Of a stretch of DNA of 64,000 nucleotides, positions 21,800 to 32,138 are shown piece after piece. Position 1 is the first letter of the stretch, and the number at the start of each line of letters is the position of its first letter. Made by a program: the position numbers and the translations under genes. The notes below the pieces were generated by a model. That model had not been told where the DNA came from, did not search any database, and was given only the letters and a program-made list of their open reading frames with translations. Source of the stretch: Aplectana chamaeleonis (lineage: Eukaryota > Nematoda > Chromadorea > Rhabditida > Cosmocercidae); NCBI GenBank assembly GCA_029168955.1, contig JAPDOI010001200.1, positions 62,001-126,000 of the forward strand. The letters are read 5' to 3'.

Positions 21800-22076
21800 A
21801 ATTGAAAACTTTTTCGAATGATCGACTTTTCGAATAAGTCGAAAATTAGATTTTTTCGAATGATCGACTTTCCGATTTAGCCGAAATTTCAACTTTTCGA
21901 ATGATCGACTTTTTCGAATAAGTCGAAAAACACATTTTTTTCGAATGATCGACTTTTCGATTTAGCCGGAATTTCCAGTTTTCGAAAGATCGACTTCTTC
22001 GGATAAGTCGAAAATCAAACTTTTTCGAATGATCGACTTTTCGAATAAAAAGTCGACTTTTTCAATCGACTTGAAA
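21800..22076. repeat. Tandem array of TCGAATGATCGACTT units (left)
   Basis: About five irregular units of 60-70 bp, each with TTTTCGAATGATCGACTTT followed by an AAGTCGAAAA or TTTAGCCGAAATTTC segment. Short internal palindromes (TTTTCGAA, TCGA) recur throughout. Confidence 0.7.
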
Positions 22077-22620
22077 ATAATCTACCCTTCCATTCAGCCA
22101 TTCGGACGGTACATGAAGATGTGACAGCCTAATGGACTTTTTCGTTCCCGCAGCAGCTCCATTACATATTTTTGAATTATTTGAGACTTAGGGAAGTCTT
22201 TAAATAAAAATGAAAGAATCGATAATTCTGGAAGCTGGCTTCAGGGTCTAACGGCTATTTTCCGGGGGAACAAAGGTTGGGAAGTAACACTTGGGAACCA
22301 AAGCGAGTCTCTTAAATTTACCGAGGTATGGGGCAACGAGTGTACAGTCTGCTCGGATCGTGTTAATATTTGGCGGTCCCTATCGACGGTTAGTGTAAAC
22401 TAGGTGTCACGTTTAATAATATGCGGAAACTGAGCTTGCGCTACCGCACAACGGGGAACGTAATATATCAGTGCGATCTGCGCTGACTGTTTGAACAGAG
22501 CTTTGATAAGGATGGTCCTTTCCATGTTGTGCGCGTATGCGTCGCGGCTTTCTCAATGTAGCGCACAAGCTGATACCCCACACCTAGCTCAGATATCAGC
22601 ATAGGCCTGTTTCAACTTCT

Positions 22621-23069
22621 GAAAGCAGTGTTCACGATTAATCTAGCTTTTAAGTTTTCAGTGTGAAATACTACGCTGGCAGATGCTAGAGGGGATAGGG
22701 TAAAAAAAAGCCGCGAAAACGGGCCAGAAATCGATAGAAACGACAGCGAAAAGATTTCGTTAGCCCAGTTCGCCTGCTCTTAGCCCGCGCGCCCCGTTCT
22801 GACGAGCTTGTGGCGCCGCGGACGTTTTCGATGGCAAATTGCCAAAGAACTCCGCCACGTTCAGCCCGATCGATTCGCGCACATTTCGCCATTAGCGCGC
22901 ACTTGCGGAAACTAGCAGGGTCCACGCCCAGAAAGTTACAAACAGCTATTTGAGCTTAAGCTGAGCGCTTTTCTCCTCTGTTTATTCACTATCGGATAGC
23001 TCACGACCGAACAACCCCATTTTTAAGTCGAACTCGAATATGAGATTTACCGTGAACACTGCCTTCAAA
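22621..23069. mobile_element. GGCAGTGTTCACG family element, 449 bp
   Basis: Starts GAAAGCAGTGTTCACGATTAA and ends ACCGTGAACACTGCCTTC. The central part is GC-rich (22720-22920), unlike most other copies, so it belongs to a different subfamily. Flanking TTAA is not preserved. Confidence 0.65.
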
Positions 23070-24536
23070 GGCTACGGCCAGCTGAAAGTTTTTATGGGGT
23101 CGATCATCTAGCACTTCGGGTCCAGCATCTACCACTTCTCATAGAATGTTGATGCGACTGTCTAACAACACTAAAACAACTATGGCCCAAACTCCACATG
23201 AAGGAAAACTTCAAAAACGATTTTGACGCGAACTTCAAGGCATTTTTTACAGTGTATTCGAACTGGTTTTTCTTTACAAATCAGGATTCTTTCACTAAAG
23301 AGGCCAAGCTATACAGAATGTGAAAAAACCTATGGTTTTCCACGCGTACTATCCCTCTAATATGACGATTTTCCTCCTAGACGATCAGCATAATTCGCAC
23401 GCAGTTTCCCCATTTTCATTTCCATTCAAACACCTTTATTAAAATCTTATAGGCTCTCAATTCAGTATAAAATTCATTGAACATGTAGAAATAAGAAAAG
23501 AAAACTAATTAGATAGTAGAAAGAAGGCATCAATTATGTTTGTCTGCGGCTACAAAAATTCTGCATTGATTACGCGCAAATTAGCAAAATGTGTCCAGAT
23601 GGACTAGCTGACCTTTCCAACATCTTTCTCAGTAACCAGATACTATACTTAGTATCCGAATCACTCCTTTTCGGATGTCCCACCGGACATCCGAATCGAA
23701 CAAATATCCGGGAAATTTAAAATCGGCATTATCTGAATCAAACCATTATCCGAAAAGTCAAAAATTAGTTAGGATAAAATTCGGGTAAATTTTCGGATAA
23801 AATCAGATAATTTTCGGATAAAATCGGATAAATTGGGATAGAATTGCACTCGGCCACGCCCATTTTCCCTAAGCCTTCTATTTAATACATCAACCCAGGG
23901 TTTCCCTCCTCCTTCCGAAATCGGAAGAGTCGTTGCGGCTCGGAAAAAAGGCCACTTCGTCAAGTGAGATGACCAAGTGGCTAGTTATTCAGTGTAGATT
24001 TTTTTGTATAGTTGTATAGCTTTGCACGCTTTTTACCAGCTAGTTGTTCTGAAAAACCTGTGTATGGATAATCCCACTGTGCCTAACAACGACGGTAGAG
24101 TAATTGAAGATTTGTTTTCATATTTTTATTAATATGCATTTATAAAGATTGATGTTCGTATGTGAACATGCTGCAAATGCAATGAAGTACTTCTGTTTCT
24201 TCAATTATGGATGTTTTCAGAGGCTTGCCTTGAGTACCTGATTTATTTTTTACCGTTTTGCATCAATTGAACTTTGTTCCGAAAATATCCGAAGTTATCC
24301 GAAATTACCCGACCGGATATCCGTATCCGAATCATTGAAAAAATGGCACTATCTGAATTGATCCATTATACGAAAATATAAAAAAACAATATATAGATAT
24401 CTAAATTGAACAAATATCCGGAAAAATTAAAATCGGCAATATCTGAATCGATCCATTATCCGAAGAATTATCTTCGAATAACAAGTTTACCAGGTACTCT
24501 TGAGAGCGGCGAAAATTTCGAATAAGTCGTATATTA
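23070..24536. other. AT-rich, ATCCGAA-repeat zone, no gene seen
   Basis: Words such as TATCCGAAAAGTC, TTTTCGGATAAAATC and ATCCGAATCG recur at 23640-23830 and 24285-24480 in both orientations. The space between has no recognisable exon. The pattern fits a decayed element with subterminal repeats nested in the larger one. Confidence 0.45.
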
Positions 24537-24740
24537 CTATTTTCGAATGATCGACTTCTCGACTTGTCCGAAAATCGTCCTTTTTCGAATGATCGACTTC
24601 TCGACTCATCCGGAAATCGCGCTTTTTCGAATGATCGACTTCTCGACTTATCCGAAAATCGCCTTTTTTCGAATGATCGACTTTTCGATTTAGCCGGATT
24701 TTCCACTTTTCGAATAGTCGACTTAATCGATTTAATCGAA
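24537..24740. repeat. Tandem array of TTCGAATGATCGACTTCTCG units (right)
   Basis: Four to five units of about 45 bp, each reading TTTTTCGAATGATCGACTT then CTCGACTTATCCGAAAATCG or a variant. The 45 bp period keeps a frame open on both strands, which explains the open frames here; there is no sign of a real protein. Confidence 0.75.
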
Positions 24741-25018
24741 GCCGACTTTTTCCAATCGGATGATGATTCGATCATTCGATTCGGCCCAAGTATATCGCTC
24801 CAGCCGCGAAGCGGCTGGAGAGGTTTGGTTTTGCCTAGGCCTTGTGATCACTTAGAATTTTATAAAATAGTTTATAGAATCTTTGAAACAAAATTTCTGA
24901 AGATTTCCTTCTGGATATAAGCGAAGGGGTCCAGAAGACACCTGCTGTCCGAATTTCAGCAAAATCGCTTCACAAATAACAAAGTTGTGAGCCCGAAAGC
25001 TTAAGAAAATTTCATGGT

Positions 25019-25064
25019 GTGCGCCGTAGGCCGTGAGCCGTAGGCCGTAGGCCGTGGGCCGTCA
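25019..25064. repeat. GCCGTAG short tandem repeat
   Basis: Six imperfect 7 bp units GCCGTAG/GCCGTGA/GCCGTGG in a row, close to the start of the minisatellite. Confidence 0.7.
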
Positions 25065-25188
25065 CGCTTTTTAGTCCTCACTGCTAATAGCCACTGCCAA
25101 TGGTCTCAGGCAAACAACTTGGCAGACAGGTAAGTTGGTAGGAGGTACGTAGGCTGGTAATTGACCGATTTGTAGGTGAGGGGGGATT

Positions 25189-26135
25189 CTGATGACGTCA
25201 TCGGGACGTCGTGAAAAGTGCTTCGGGCTTCTGATGACGTCATCGGGACGTCGTGAAAAGTGCTTCGGGCTTCTGATGACGTCATCGGGACGTCGTGAAA
25301 AGTGCTTCGGGCTTCTTATGACGTCATCGGGACGTCGTGAAAAGTGCTTCGGGCTTCTGATGACGTCATCGGGACGTCGTGAAAGTGCTTCGGGCTTCTG
25401 ATGACGTCATCGGGACGTCGTGAGAGTGCTTGGCTTCTGATGACGTCATCGGGACGTCGTGAAAAGTGCTTCGGGCTTCTGATGACGTCATCGGGACGTC
25501 GTGAAAAGTGCTTCGGGCTTCTGATGACGTCATCGGGACGTCGTGAAAGTGCTTCGGGCTTCTGATGACGTCATCGGGACGTCGTGAGAGTGCTTCGGGC
25601 TTCTGATGACGTCATCGGGACGTCGTGAAAAGTGCTTCGGGCTTCTGATGACGTCATCGGGACGTCGTGAAAAGTGCTTCGGGCTTCTGATGACGTCATC
25701 GGGACGTTGTGAAAAGTGCTTCGGGCTTCTTATGACGTCATCGGGACGTCGTGAAAAGTGCTTCGGGCTTCTGATGACGTCATCGGGACGTCGTGAAAAG
25801 TGCTTCGGGCTTCTTATGACGTCATCGGGACGTCGTGAAAAGTGCTTCGGGCTTCTGATGACGTCATCGGGACGTCGTGAAAAGTGCTTCGGGCTTCTGA
25901 TGACGTCATCGGGACGTCGTGAAAAGTGCTTCGGGCTTCTGACGACGTCATCGGGACGTCGTGAAAGTGCTTCGGGTTTCTGATGACGTCATCGGGACGT
26001 CGTGAAAAGTGCTTCGGGCTTCTTATGACGTCATCGGGACGTCGTGAAAAGTGCTTCGGGCTTCTGATGACGTCATCGGGACGTCGTAAAAAGTGCCTCG
26101 AGTTTCTGATGACGTCATTGGGACGTCGTGAAAAG
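25189..26135. repeat. 42 bp minisatellite, about 23 copies, each with a TGACGTCA site
   Basis: The unit begins TGATGACGTCATCGGGACG, continues with TCGTGAAAAGTGC and ends TTCGGGCT. Units are nearly identical, with a few 40-41 bp variants and single changes (TTATGACGTCA, GACGACGTCA). Every intact unit holds the palindrome ATGACGTCAT, the CREB/ATF bZIP consensus. Because 42 is a multiple of three, frames stay open, but the repeat is not credible as a gene. Confidence 0.95.
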
Positions 26136-27125
26136 TGCGGGCCTACCCCAGACGGGGGGGGGGCACTCAAGATTCAAGTCAGAAATGGAATGAACCACCG
26201 ATCTATAACGCTATCAATCAAAGTATTTCTACACAACTTCATCAACAACAATGAGTGATAGCAGCATCAAACATCTTTTATCAGGGTTTCCATTCATTTT
26301 CATGAGAAAGTCGTGGGTGCCCCCCCCCCGTCTAGGATAGTCCCAAGAGTGCTTCGGGCTTCTGATGACGTCATCGGGACATCGTGAGAAGTGCGGGCCT
26401 ACCCCAGACGGAGGGGGGGCACTCAAGATTCAAGTCAGAAATGGAATGAACCACCGATCTTTAACGCTATCAATCGAAGTATTTCTACAGAGCTTCATCA
26501 ACAACAATGAGTGATAGCAGCATCAAACATCTTTTATAAAGGTTTCCATTCATTTTCATGAGAAAGTCGTGGGTACTCCCCCCCCCCGTCTAGAATAGTC
26601 CCAAGAGTGCTTCGGGCTTCTGATGACGTCATCGGGACATCGTGAGAAGTGCGGGACTATCCTAGACGGGGGGGGGGCACTCAAGATTCAAGTCAGAAAT
26701 GGAATGAACCACCGATCTATAACGCTATCAATCAAAGTATTTCTACACAACTTCATCAACAACAATGAGTGATAGCAGCATCAAGCACCTTTTATCAAGG
26801 TTTCCATTCATTTTCATGAGAAAGTCGTGGGTACCCCCCCCCGTCTAGAATAGTCCCAAGAGTGCTTCGGGCTTCTGATGACGTCATCGGGACATCGTGA
26901 GAAGTGCGGGACTATCCTAGACGGGGGGGAAACCTCAAGATTCAAGTCAGAAATGGAATGAACCACCGATCTATAACGCTATCAATCGAAGTATTTCTAC
27001 AGAGCTTCATCAACAACAATGATTGATAGCAGCATCAAACATCTTTTATCAGGTTTCCCATTCATTTTCATGGGAAAATCGTGGGTGACCCCCCCCCGTC
27101 TAGGATAGTCCCAAAAGTGCTTCGG
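26136..27125. repeat. Higher-order repeat, four ~255 bp units of a MITE plus one minisatellite unit
   Basis: Each unit holds an inverted-repeat element with ends GGGACTATCCTAGACGG and CCGTCTAGGATAGTCCC bordered by G- and C-runs, then one 42 bp minisatellite copy. Units start near 26136, 26393, 26650 and 26905. The element body (TCAAGTCAGAAATGGAATG, CATCAACAACAATGA) is conserved between units. AGTGC is present on both sides of the element, fitting a target duplication within the minisatellite unit. Confidence 0.85.
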
Positions 27126-28225
27126 GCTTCTGATGGCGTCATCGGGACGTCGTGAAAAGTGCTTCGAGCTTATGATGAAGTCATCGGGACGTCGTGGAAA
27201 CCCGGATAGTGGGCAGGTGTTCGGGACCCGTTGCTGCTCATCCGAAAAGTTGTGAAGACCACCCCGTAGAGTGAGCAGGAGCCCAGACTCGATGCTAGCC
27301 ATCCGACAAATTATGCCCCGGAATTCGCGCAGGAGAGAACACCTTGCAAAACTTTTGTAAAAGTGTAAGGATGACAAGCATAGCAAGCAGAAAGTTTGAG
27401 ATGTTATGTGAGTCATGTCAGGTCATGTTGCCAGGCTGCTTTTCAGTTTCGTAAGGTCATTCACACAACCCCATTTTGAGTGCTCCCTCTTCCTTCTTCA
27501 CCAGCCTACTGATTTTTTCTGCAATAAATGGTACTTGCTTATTAGCATCCAAATTCAAAAACAAATTGTTAGAACTATCTCCTTTCGCAGCTCAGCAGAG
27601 CTTTTTCATATCAGATTCATGGAATCTAAGCGGCTGTTCTGCGAAGGAATGGGGCAACGGAAACGAAATAATGAGTATGTAAAACTGCTTTGTTCCACTA
27701 ATGTGAAAGTGTCCAGATGGAATGGAAGGTAGTTTCTGACTGTCCCGGTTTTAAGTTAGTTTCATTTGAAAGCGAAGAACTGCAGGCAGATTCTGCATCC
27801 GGCTGTAGGCCAGCAGGCTTTCATGATTATCGACCGGGCTGGCTACGTCTGGGCGACCAACTATAACCGGGGCCTAAGGTCCCTGTCAGAGTTGGTTGAG
27901 AAAATCACCGTGGCCGACCCGTTCGATACGTATGAAAAACATGGGAGGTGCAAATAACACCCGGTGTAGCCAGATGTGGCTGACGCGATCAATATGAATG
28001 AATTATGTGGAACGATATTATGGATATCATTCATTTCTTAGCCAATATCATGTGAACATCGGTCTTGTCAGCCACATCGAGTGATTTTTCTGAGATAGTT
28101 TTACAACAGTTTGGGTCATTGATTCTTGTGACCACAGAAAGAGGACTGATCTAGTGGGGAGATGAAAAGGTCTTTGTTCGAAATTCTTGCATGGGATATT
28201 ACAGCGTAATATCAAGAAAGTGAAC
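27126..28225. other. Intergenic, no gene seen
   Basis: Two decayed minisatellite units end at about 27195. The GC-rich patch 27790-27950 has a 63-codon open frame without recognisable homology; its ATTATCGACCGGGCTGG wording recurs near 39510, 51240 and 51750, so it is probably repeat-derived. Confidence 0.4.
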
Positions 28226-28732
28226 AATTCTGTAAGGGGTCTCCCAAGCAGAAGTGGTTTGGTTAGTGTTACAAATGCTTCAACAAAAAGGGAACAATAG
28301 GAAAGCGGAATGAGGAGAGTCTACAAAAAATGAACAATATCCTCCAAGAACTCTTTTCTTTTTCGAAACTTCCAAACAGCGGAAACAAACCGTTGTGGTA
28401 TTTTACGAGGAAGAATTGACTGGTTCCCTAAAACAATTCAACATCATCTCCCCTTTTAATAATAGCTATTAGGTTCACATGCATATATACATATTTTATC
28501 GGCACTCACATAATCAAAGTCCTTTATGGAGCCAAAAGCGCTTCCTCATAGAGAACCACAACGGTTTGTTTCCGCTGTTTGGAAGTTTCGAAAAAGAAAA
28601 GAGTTCTTGGAGGATATTGTTCATTTTTTGTAGACTCTCCTCATTCCGCTTTCCTATTGTTCCCTTTTTGTGGAAGCATTTGTAACGCTAACCAAACCAC
28701 TTCTGCTTGGGAGACCCCTTTTTTACAGAATT
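28226..28732. mobile_element. Foldback element, arms about 175 bp
   Basis: Left arm 28226-28399 and right arm 28555-28732 are near-perfect complements (for example CAAGAACTCTTTTCTTTTTC against its complement, and CTCCCAAGCAGAAGTGGTTT likewise). The loop is about 155 bp. A one-base indel cluster separates the outer ends (TGTAAGGGG against CCCCTTTTTTACA). Confidence 0.85.
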
Positions 28733-28850
28733 ATGTATTGCAATGGCCGACCGCTTCGCTGTTTACTACGCCCGGGCTCCTCTGAGCAAGATAGGGTATA
28801 CGTCAGATATGAAAAGGCAGCAAAAGAAACAAATAAGGATGTACATAAAG

Positions 28851-28993
28851 TCTATCTCGCTCGAATGAGTCTGGGCGGAGCAAGCAGCGGAGCGGTTTAT
28901 CATGACAAAATATACCACTGATAAGAAGATTTCGACATGATAAGCCCGATAACACGATAATCACTTCGACCGGCTCAAAATGAGGGAACTACT
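28851..28993. mobile_element. Short MITE, sister of 4200-4484 and 17374-17499
   Basis: Carries GGGCGGAGCAAGCAGCGGAG, TCATGACAAAATATACC and ends with CCGGCTCAAAATGAGGGA. The ends are weak inverted repeats (CTCGCTC and GAGGGA). Confidence 0.6.
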
Positions 28994-29019
28994 CAGACAA
29001 CAGGTGCGGACTGACCGCT

Positions 29020-29640
29020 GGCAATGAAGGCCTCTCCGGGCAAGTTGCGGACGGATCGCTGCTCATCGTGGCCTTGGCGGGCGGATCGCTGGCTATCAAA
29101 GCCCTTGCGGGCGGATCGAATGCGTTTTGGCGGGCGGATAGCGGCACCTGGAAAACTTGATCACGCTAGCGGGCGGATCGTCGGCAAGCTCTAAAACGGC
29201 GATCCGCCCGCAACCTGCCAGCGATCCGCCCGCCAGGGCTTTGATAGCCAGCAATCAGCCAGCTCAAATTTTACACGGTGAAACTTGTCAACCCCTGACG
29301 AGTTGTTTTCTGTTATCAGTATCATGCTAAGAGTAAAGAAACCGAAGGGTATAAGAGGCGCTCCAACGCACTGAATGCTCACTCGGCATTTCGAGGCCGA
29401 TCCTGGAAGGTGACTTCAAGTCGCCTTTGAAGGATCACTCAGAAGCCGAAGAATAATTGTTGGCAGCTGAGGGGATGGTCCCCACGGCTAGGGGGGGGGT
29501 GGTCCCTCACACAGAGATCGTGGTGGGAACCCACGGAAACTAAAATGTGGCATCGAGGGTGGATCGCTGGCTAGTGGCGGGCGGATGGCAGGGGGATGTC
29601 GATCCGCCCGCCAAATGCCAGCGATCCGCCCGCACCTACT
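29020..29640. repeat. Cluster of GCGGGCGGATCGCTGGC motifs in both orientations
   Basis: Five forward motifs lie at 29040-29180 and two inverted ones (GCCAGCGATCCGCCCGC) at 29200-29245. A second small cluster lies at 29560-29630. The inner sequence GGCTATCAAAGCCCT is also inverted at 29232-29250. The array can fold on itself; it may be one GC-rich foldback element duplicated in part. Confidence 0.65.
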
Positions 29641-29995
29641 GTATGAGTAGGCTATAAGCCGCAGTGCTAAGGAATCTTGGTTCCTGCCAAACGCCTAAAT
29701 TACCTGAAAAGTTGAAGAATAGGCTGTAGTCCATGCCTTAAGGACACGAATGCAGAACCTAACAAACTCGACAAGTAAAGCTGAGGCTTGTTATTAGGCT
29801 CTTGTTCAGTTTTTTCGGAAGACTACAATCGGCGACTGCAGAGAAATGACATTTAACATAGCGTAGCATCGAAAAAAAACTGAAACCGGGAACCATATTC
29901 GTGCTCAACGCCCCAAACAACCCCTGGAATAAAAGTTCTCTTCACTTACGGTGTTCGAATATGTGCTATTTGGTGGTTATCGGTCTGCGTGATCG

Positions 29996-31043
29996 CACTG
30001 ACAAGGGAAGTATACAAAGCGTATGTTGGATCTGCGGAAACGAATTATATCTCTTGTGGCTCAATAGTAAAACTGCGCACTATCCCGCCCCGAGCAGCTA
30101 GTTCCAAAAAGTTATGAGCATTTTTTAAGTTTCGCGAAAAGGTAAGGGTACCCATCAGAAATTTTTCGAGGTGTTTTGAAAAAAAAATTCGGATTTTGCT
30201 GAAAACTTGTATTCTAATCGATGATACTGAAAACGAATCTGGGGTCCATTTGTCGAAATTCTGACGTTTACTGTAGGTTACGGTAAGTAATATACAATTT
30301 AGGGTGCGAAACCTACCTTAATGGTTCGAAAAACGGCAAATGGACATCAAACTCGTTTTTACCACCCCGAGTGACCCCCGCATACAAAATTTGAGCCAAA
30401 TCTGAGACCTTGATCTAACTACCGTATACCTACCGTATTCTGTAGAAAATTGGCAAACGGAACTCAGATTCGTGTTACCATCAAATCACCTTTAGAGAGT
30501 GATTTTGAGACACATCTATCAAAGAAATCCGGAAATCTCGAAAGTGGCGTTTTGCCCTCGAAATTTCCCCCCGCTGGGATGCTTCGAGCGCAGTTGGTCA
30601 AAAACTTCGGAGAATCGACAAACACCTGAGATTCGTGATAAGCGCCCCCAAAAGCCTCTCTGGGAAAATTTTACGTCAAATCTGGGACATTTTTCTGGGG
30701 CGCTTTCAGAACCTCTAATTTATAAAATGAAGCGCCCAACAAGTCCAAAACGCTAACAGTCTGCGTAAAGTTTGGAAGATGGGCCTCCCACCAAACTTTG
30801 CTCAGAGGGGTAGTAAGGGGCGCTGAACACAATTATGAGGTTGGTTTCCGGATTTTTCAAAAACTAATGCGCGTTTTGGAAGGTACAAAACCCACAAAAA
30901 ACGTTTTGGGCTTGTAACTTCTCGGAACCTGCGGCTCGGGACGGGGTACTGCGCAGTTTAACTACATATGCCCAAGGGATACCAGCAATACGATTCGTTT
31001 CCGCAGATCCGACATACACTTCGTACACTTCCCTTGTGAGTGA
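29996..31043. mobile_element. 1 kb terminal-inverted-repeat element, second copy
   Basis: Left end CACTGACAAGGGAAGTATAC and right end GTACACTTCCCTTGTGAGTG are inverted, extending over 100 bp inward (GGATCTGCGGAAACGA, AAACTGCGCA). It is closely related in plan to 14893-15894, sharing blocks in the order seen there. No transposase ORF. Confidence 0.7.
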
Positions 31044-31076
31044 ATTGGAAAACTACGATTTTTATTCACGATACGT

Positions 31077-31455
31077 CATTCATAGTCCTCACCGCAAAAG
31101 CGGCACGCGCGTGACGAGCGGTAGACTATGAAACTTTTTTCCGCGCGGTAAGGACTTTTATAGTCCACCAGCGCAGCCGCCCAAACCGCCGTGGCGGTTT
31201 TACTGTTTCAATCAATACACGCTTCTCGATTTGAGTCCACTCCAACATAAATAATTCTTGGACTATTCTGCGCTACCGCATACGCGAATGCAAGCCTGGA
31301 ATTTCTGTGCATGTCACAGTTAAGGCCCGACTTTCATCCGCACCGCCATGGCGGTACCGCCGGAGATTTCATAGTGGCTTCCCGCTCGTCCCGCGCGGTG
31401 AAAAGTTTCATAGTCCACCGTCCGTCCCGCGCTTGCGGTGAGGATTGACGCCTTA
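31077..31455. mobile_element. GC-rich foldback MITE
   Basis: Left CCTCACCGCAAAAGCGG and right CTTGCGGTGAGGATTGACG are inverted, as are TAGACTATGAAAC and GTTTCATAGTCCACCG. The centre has palindromes such as CCGCCATGGCGGTACCGCC. A right flank CGCCTTAC hints at the Tourist-like ends seen at 4135. Confidence 0.65.
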
Positions 31456-32138
31456 CTCAGCAGCTGTCACTTCCTCACCTTACCAAAAAAAAATTCCTTT
31501 ATCCCTCACCGCCGTTCTGCGAGAACGCCCAAACAATAACTGTTTTGGGTCATTCAACAGACTCCAACCCTGTTTCACTTGATGCCTTTCGACTCCTTCC
31601 ATTCACAGCGCAACTGTAAAATCAAAAGACACTGAGATACAGTGAAGGCTTTTATGATTCTTTTCACAGCATACAAATCATGTTATCATAACAATACATG
31701 GTCTTGATCAGACACATAAAACATAGGTTAGAAGGGTTGATAACTGGAAGGTAGGTGTTAGTGGATCAATATGAGAAACATGTTTCAATATCATTCATCA
31801 TTTACATGCAAATTTCGTGGGCAAAGTTCATTATGACTTTCTGTATTCAATCAATATTTTAAAACTGAGCGTTAAAATCAAGCACATTGCAACTGCAATC
31901 ACTATAAAATCATTCAGAAAAGCTCAAAAGGTGAATAAATAAGGAATTTGTACAGCTACAAAGTAGAAAGCACAAAAAAGTGCCAATAGGGTAACCAAGA
32001 ATGTGATAAATACCGCGTATAGTATACTGAAAGTCTGTGGAGTAAAGTGAGATCTCAGAATATTTAAACGGCGCTACTAAAACCTAAATACTATAGAGTG
32101 CGCGACTTCAAAACCAACATTTCGGGAGCCGGCTTTTG
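31456..32138. other. 3' flank of the cyclin gene
   Basis: No other gene was recognised. A canonical AATAAA on the - strand soon after the cyclin stop codon was not found, so a variant signal is likely used. Confidence 0.4.

Larger units (their letters stand above)
21789..24793. mobile_element. 3 kb element with ATACTTGGGC ends and subterminal repeat arrays
   Basis: The left edge ATACTTGGGC (21789-21798) is inverted at the right edge (GCCCAAGTAT, 24784-24793). Next to each end lies an array of TTTCGAATGATCGACTT units: 21800-22076 on the left, 24537-24740 on the right. The interior holds a GGCAGTGTTCACG family copy and a decayed ATCCGAA-rich zone (23640-24480). No transposase was found. Treating the two ends as one element is an inference from the matching termini. 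Confidence 0.5.

Noticed and set aside
24401..24920. Ser/Arg-rich repeat protein
   Set aside because: It is the translation of a 45 bp tandem array, open on both strands.
25189..26135. CRISPR-like regular repeats
   Set aside because: The 42 bp units are directly adjacent with no unique spacers, and the DNA is eukaryotic.
25192..26258. Repeat-protein genes (MTSSGRREKCFGLL units)
   Set aside because: The open frames exist only because the satellite period is a multiple of three; both strands are open and there is no gene structure.
27766..27957. 63-codon frame in a GC-rich patch
   Set aside because: There are no splice signals or family match, and the DNA wording recurs in other non-coding repeats.
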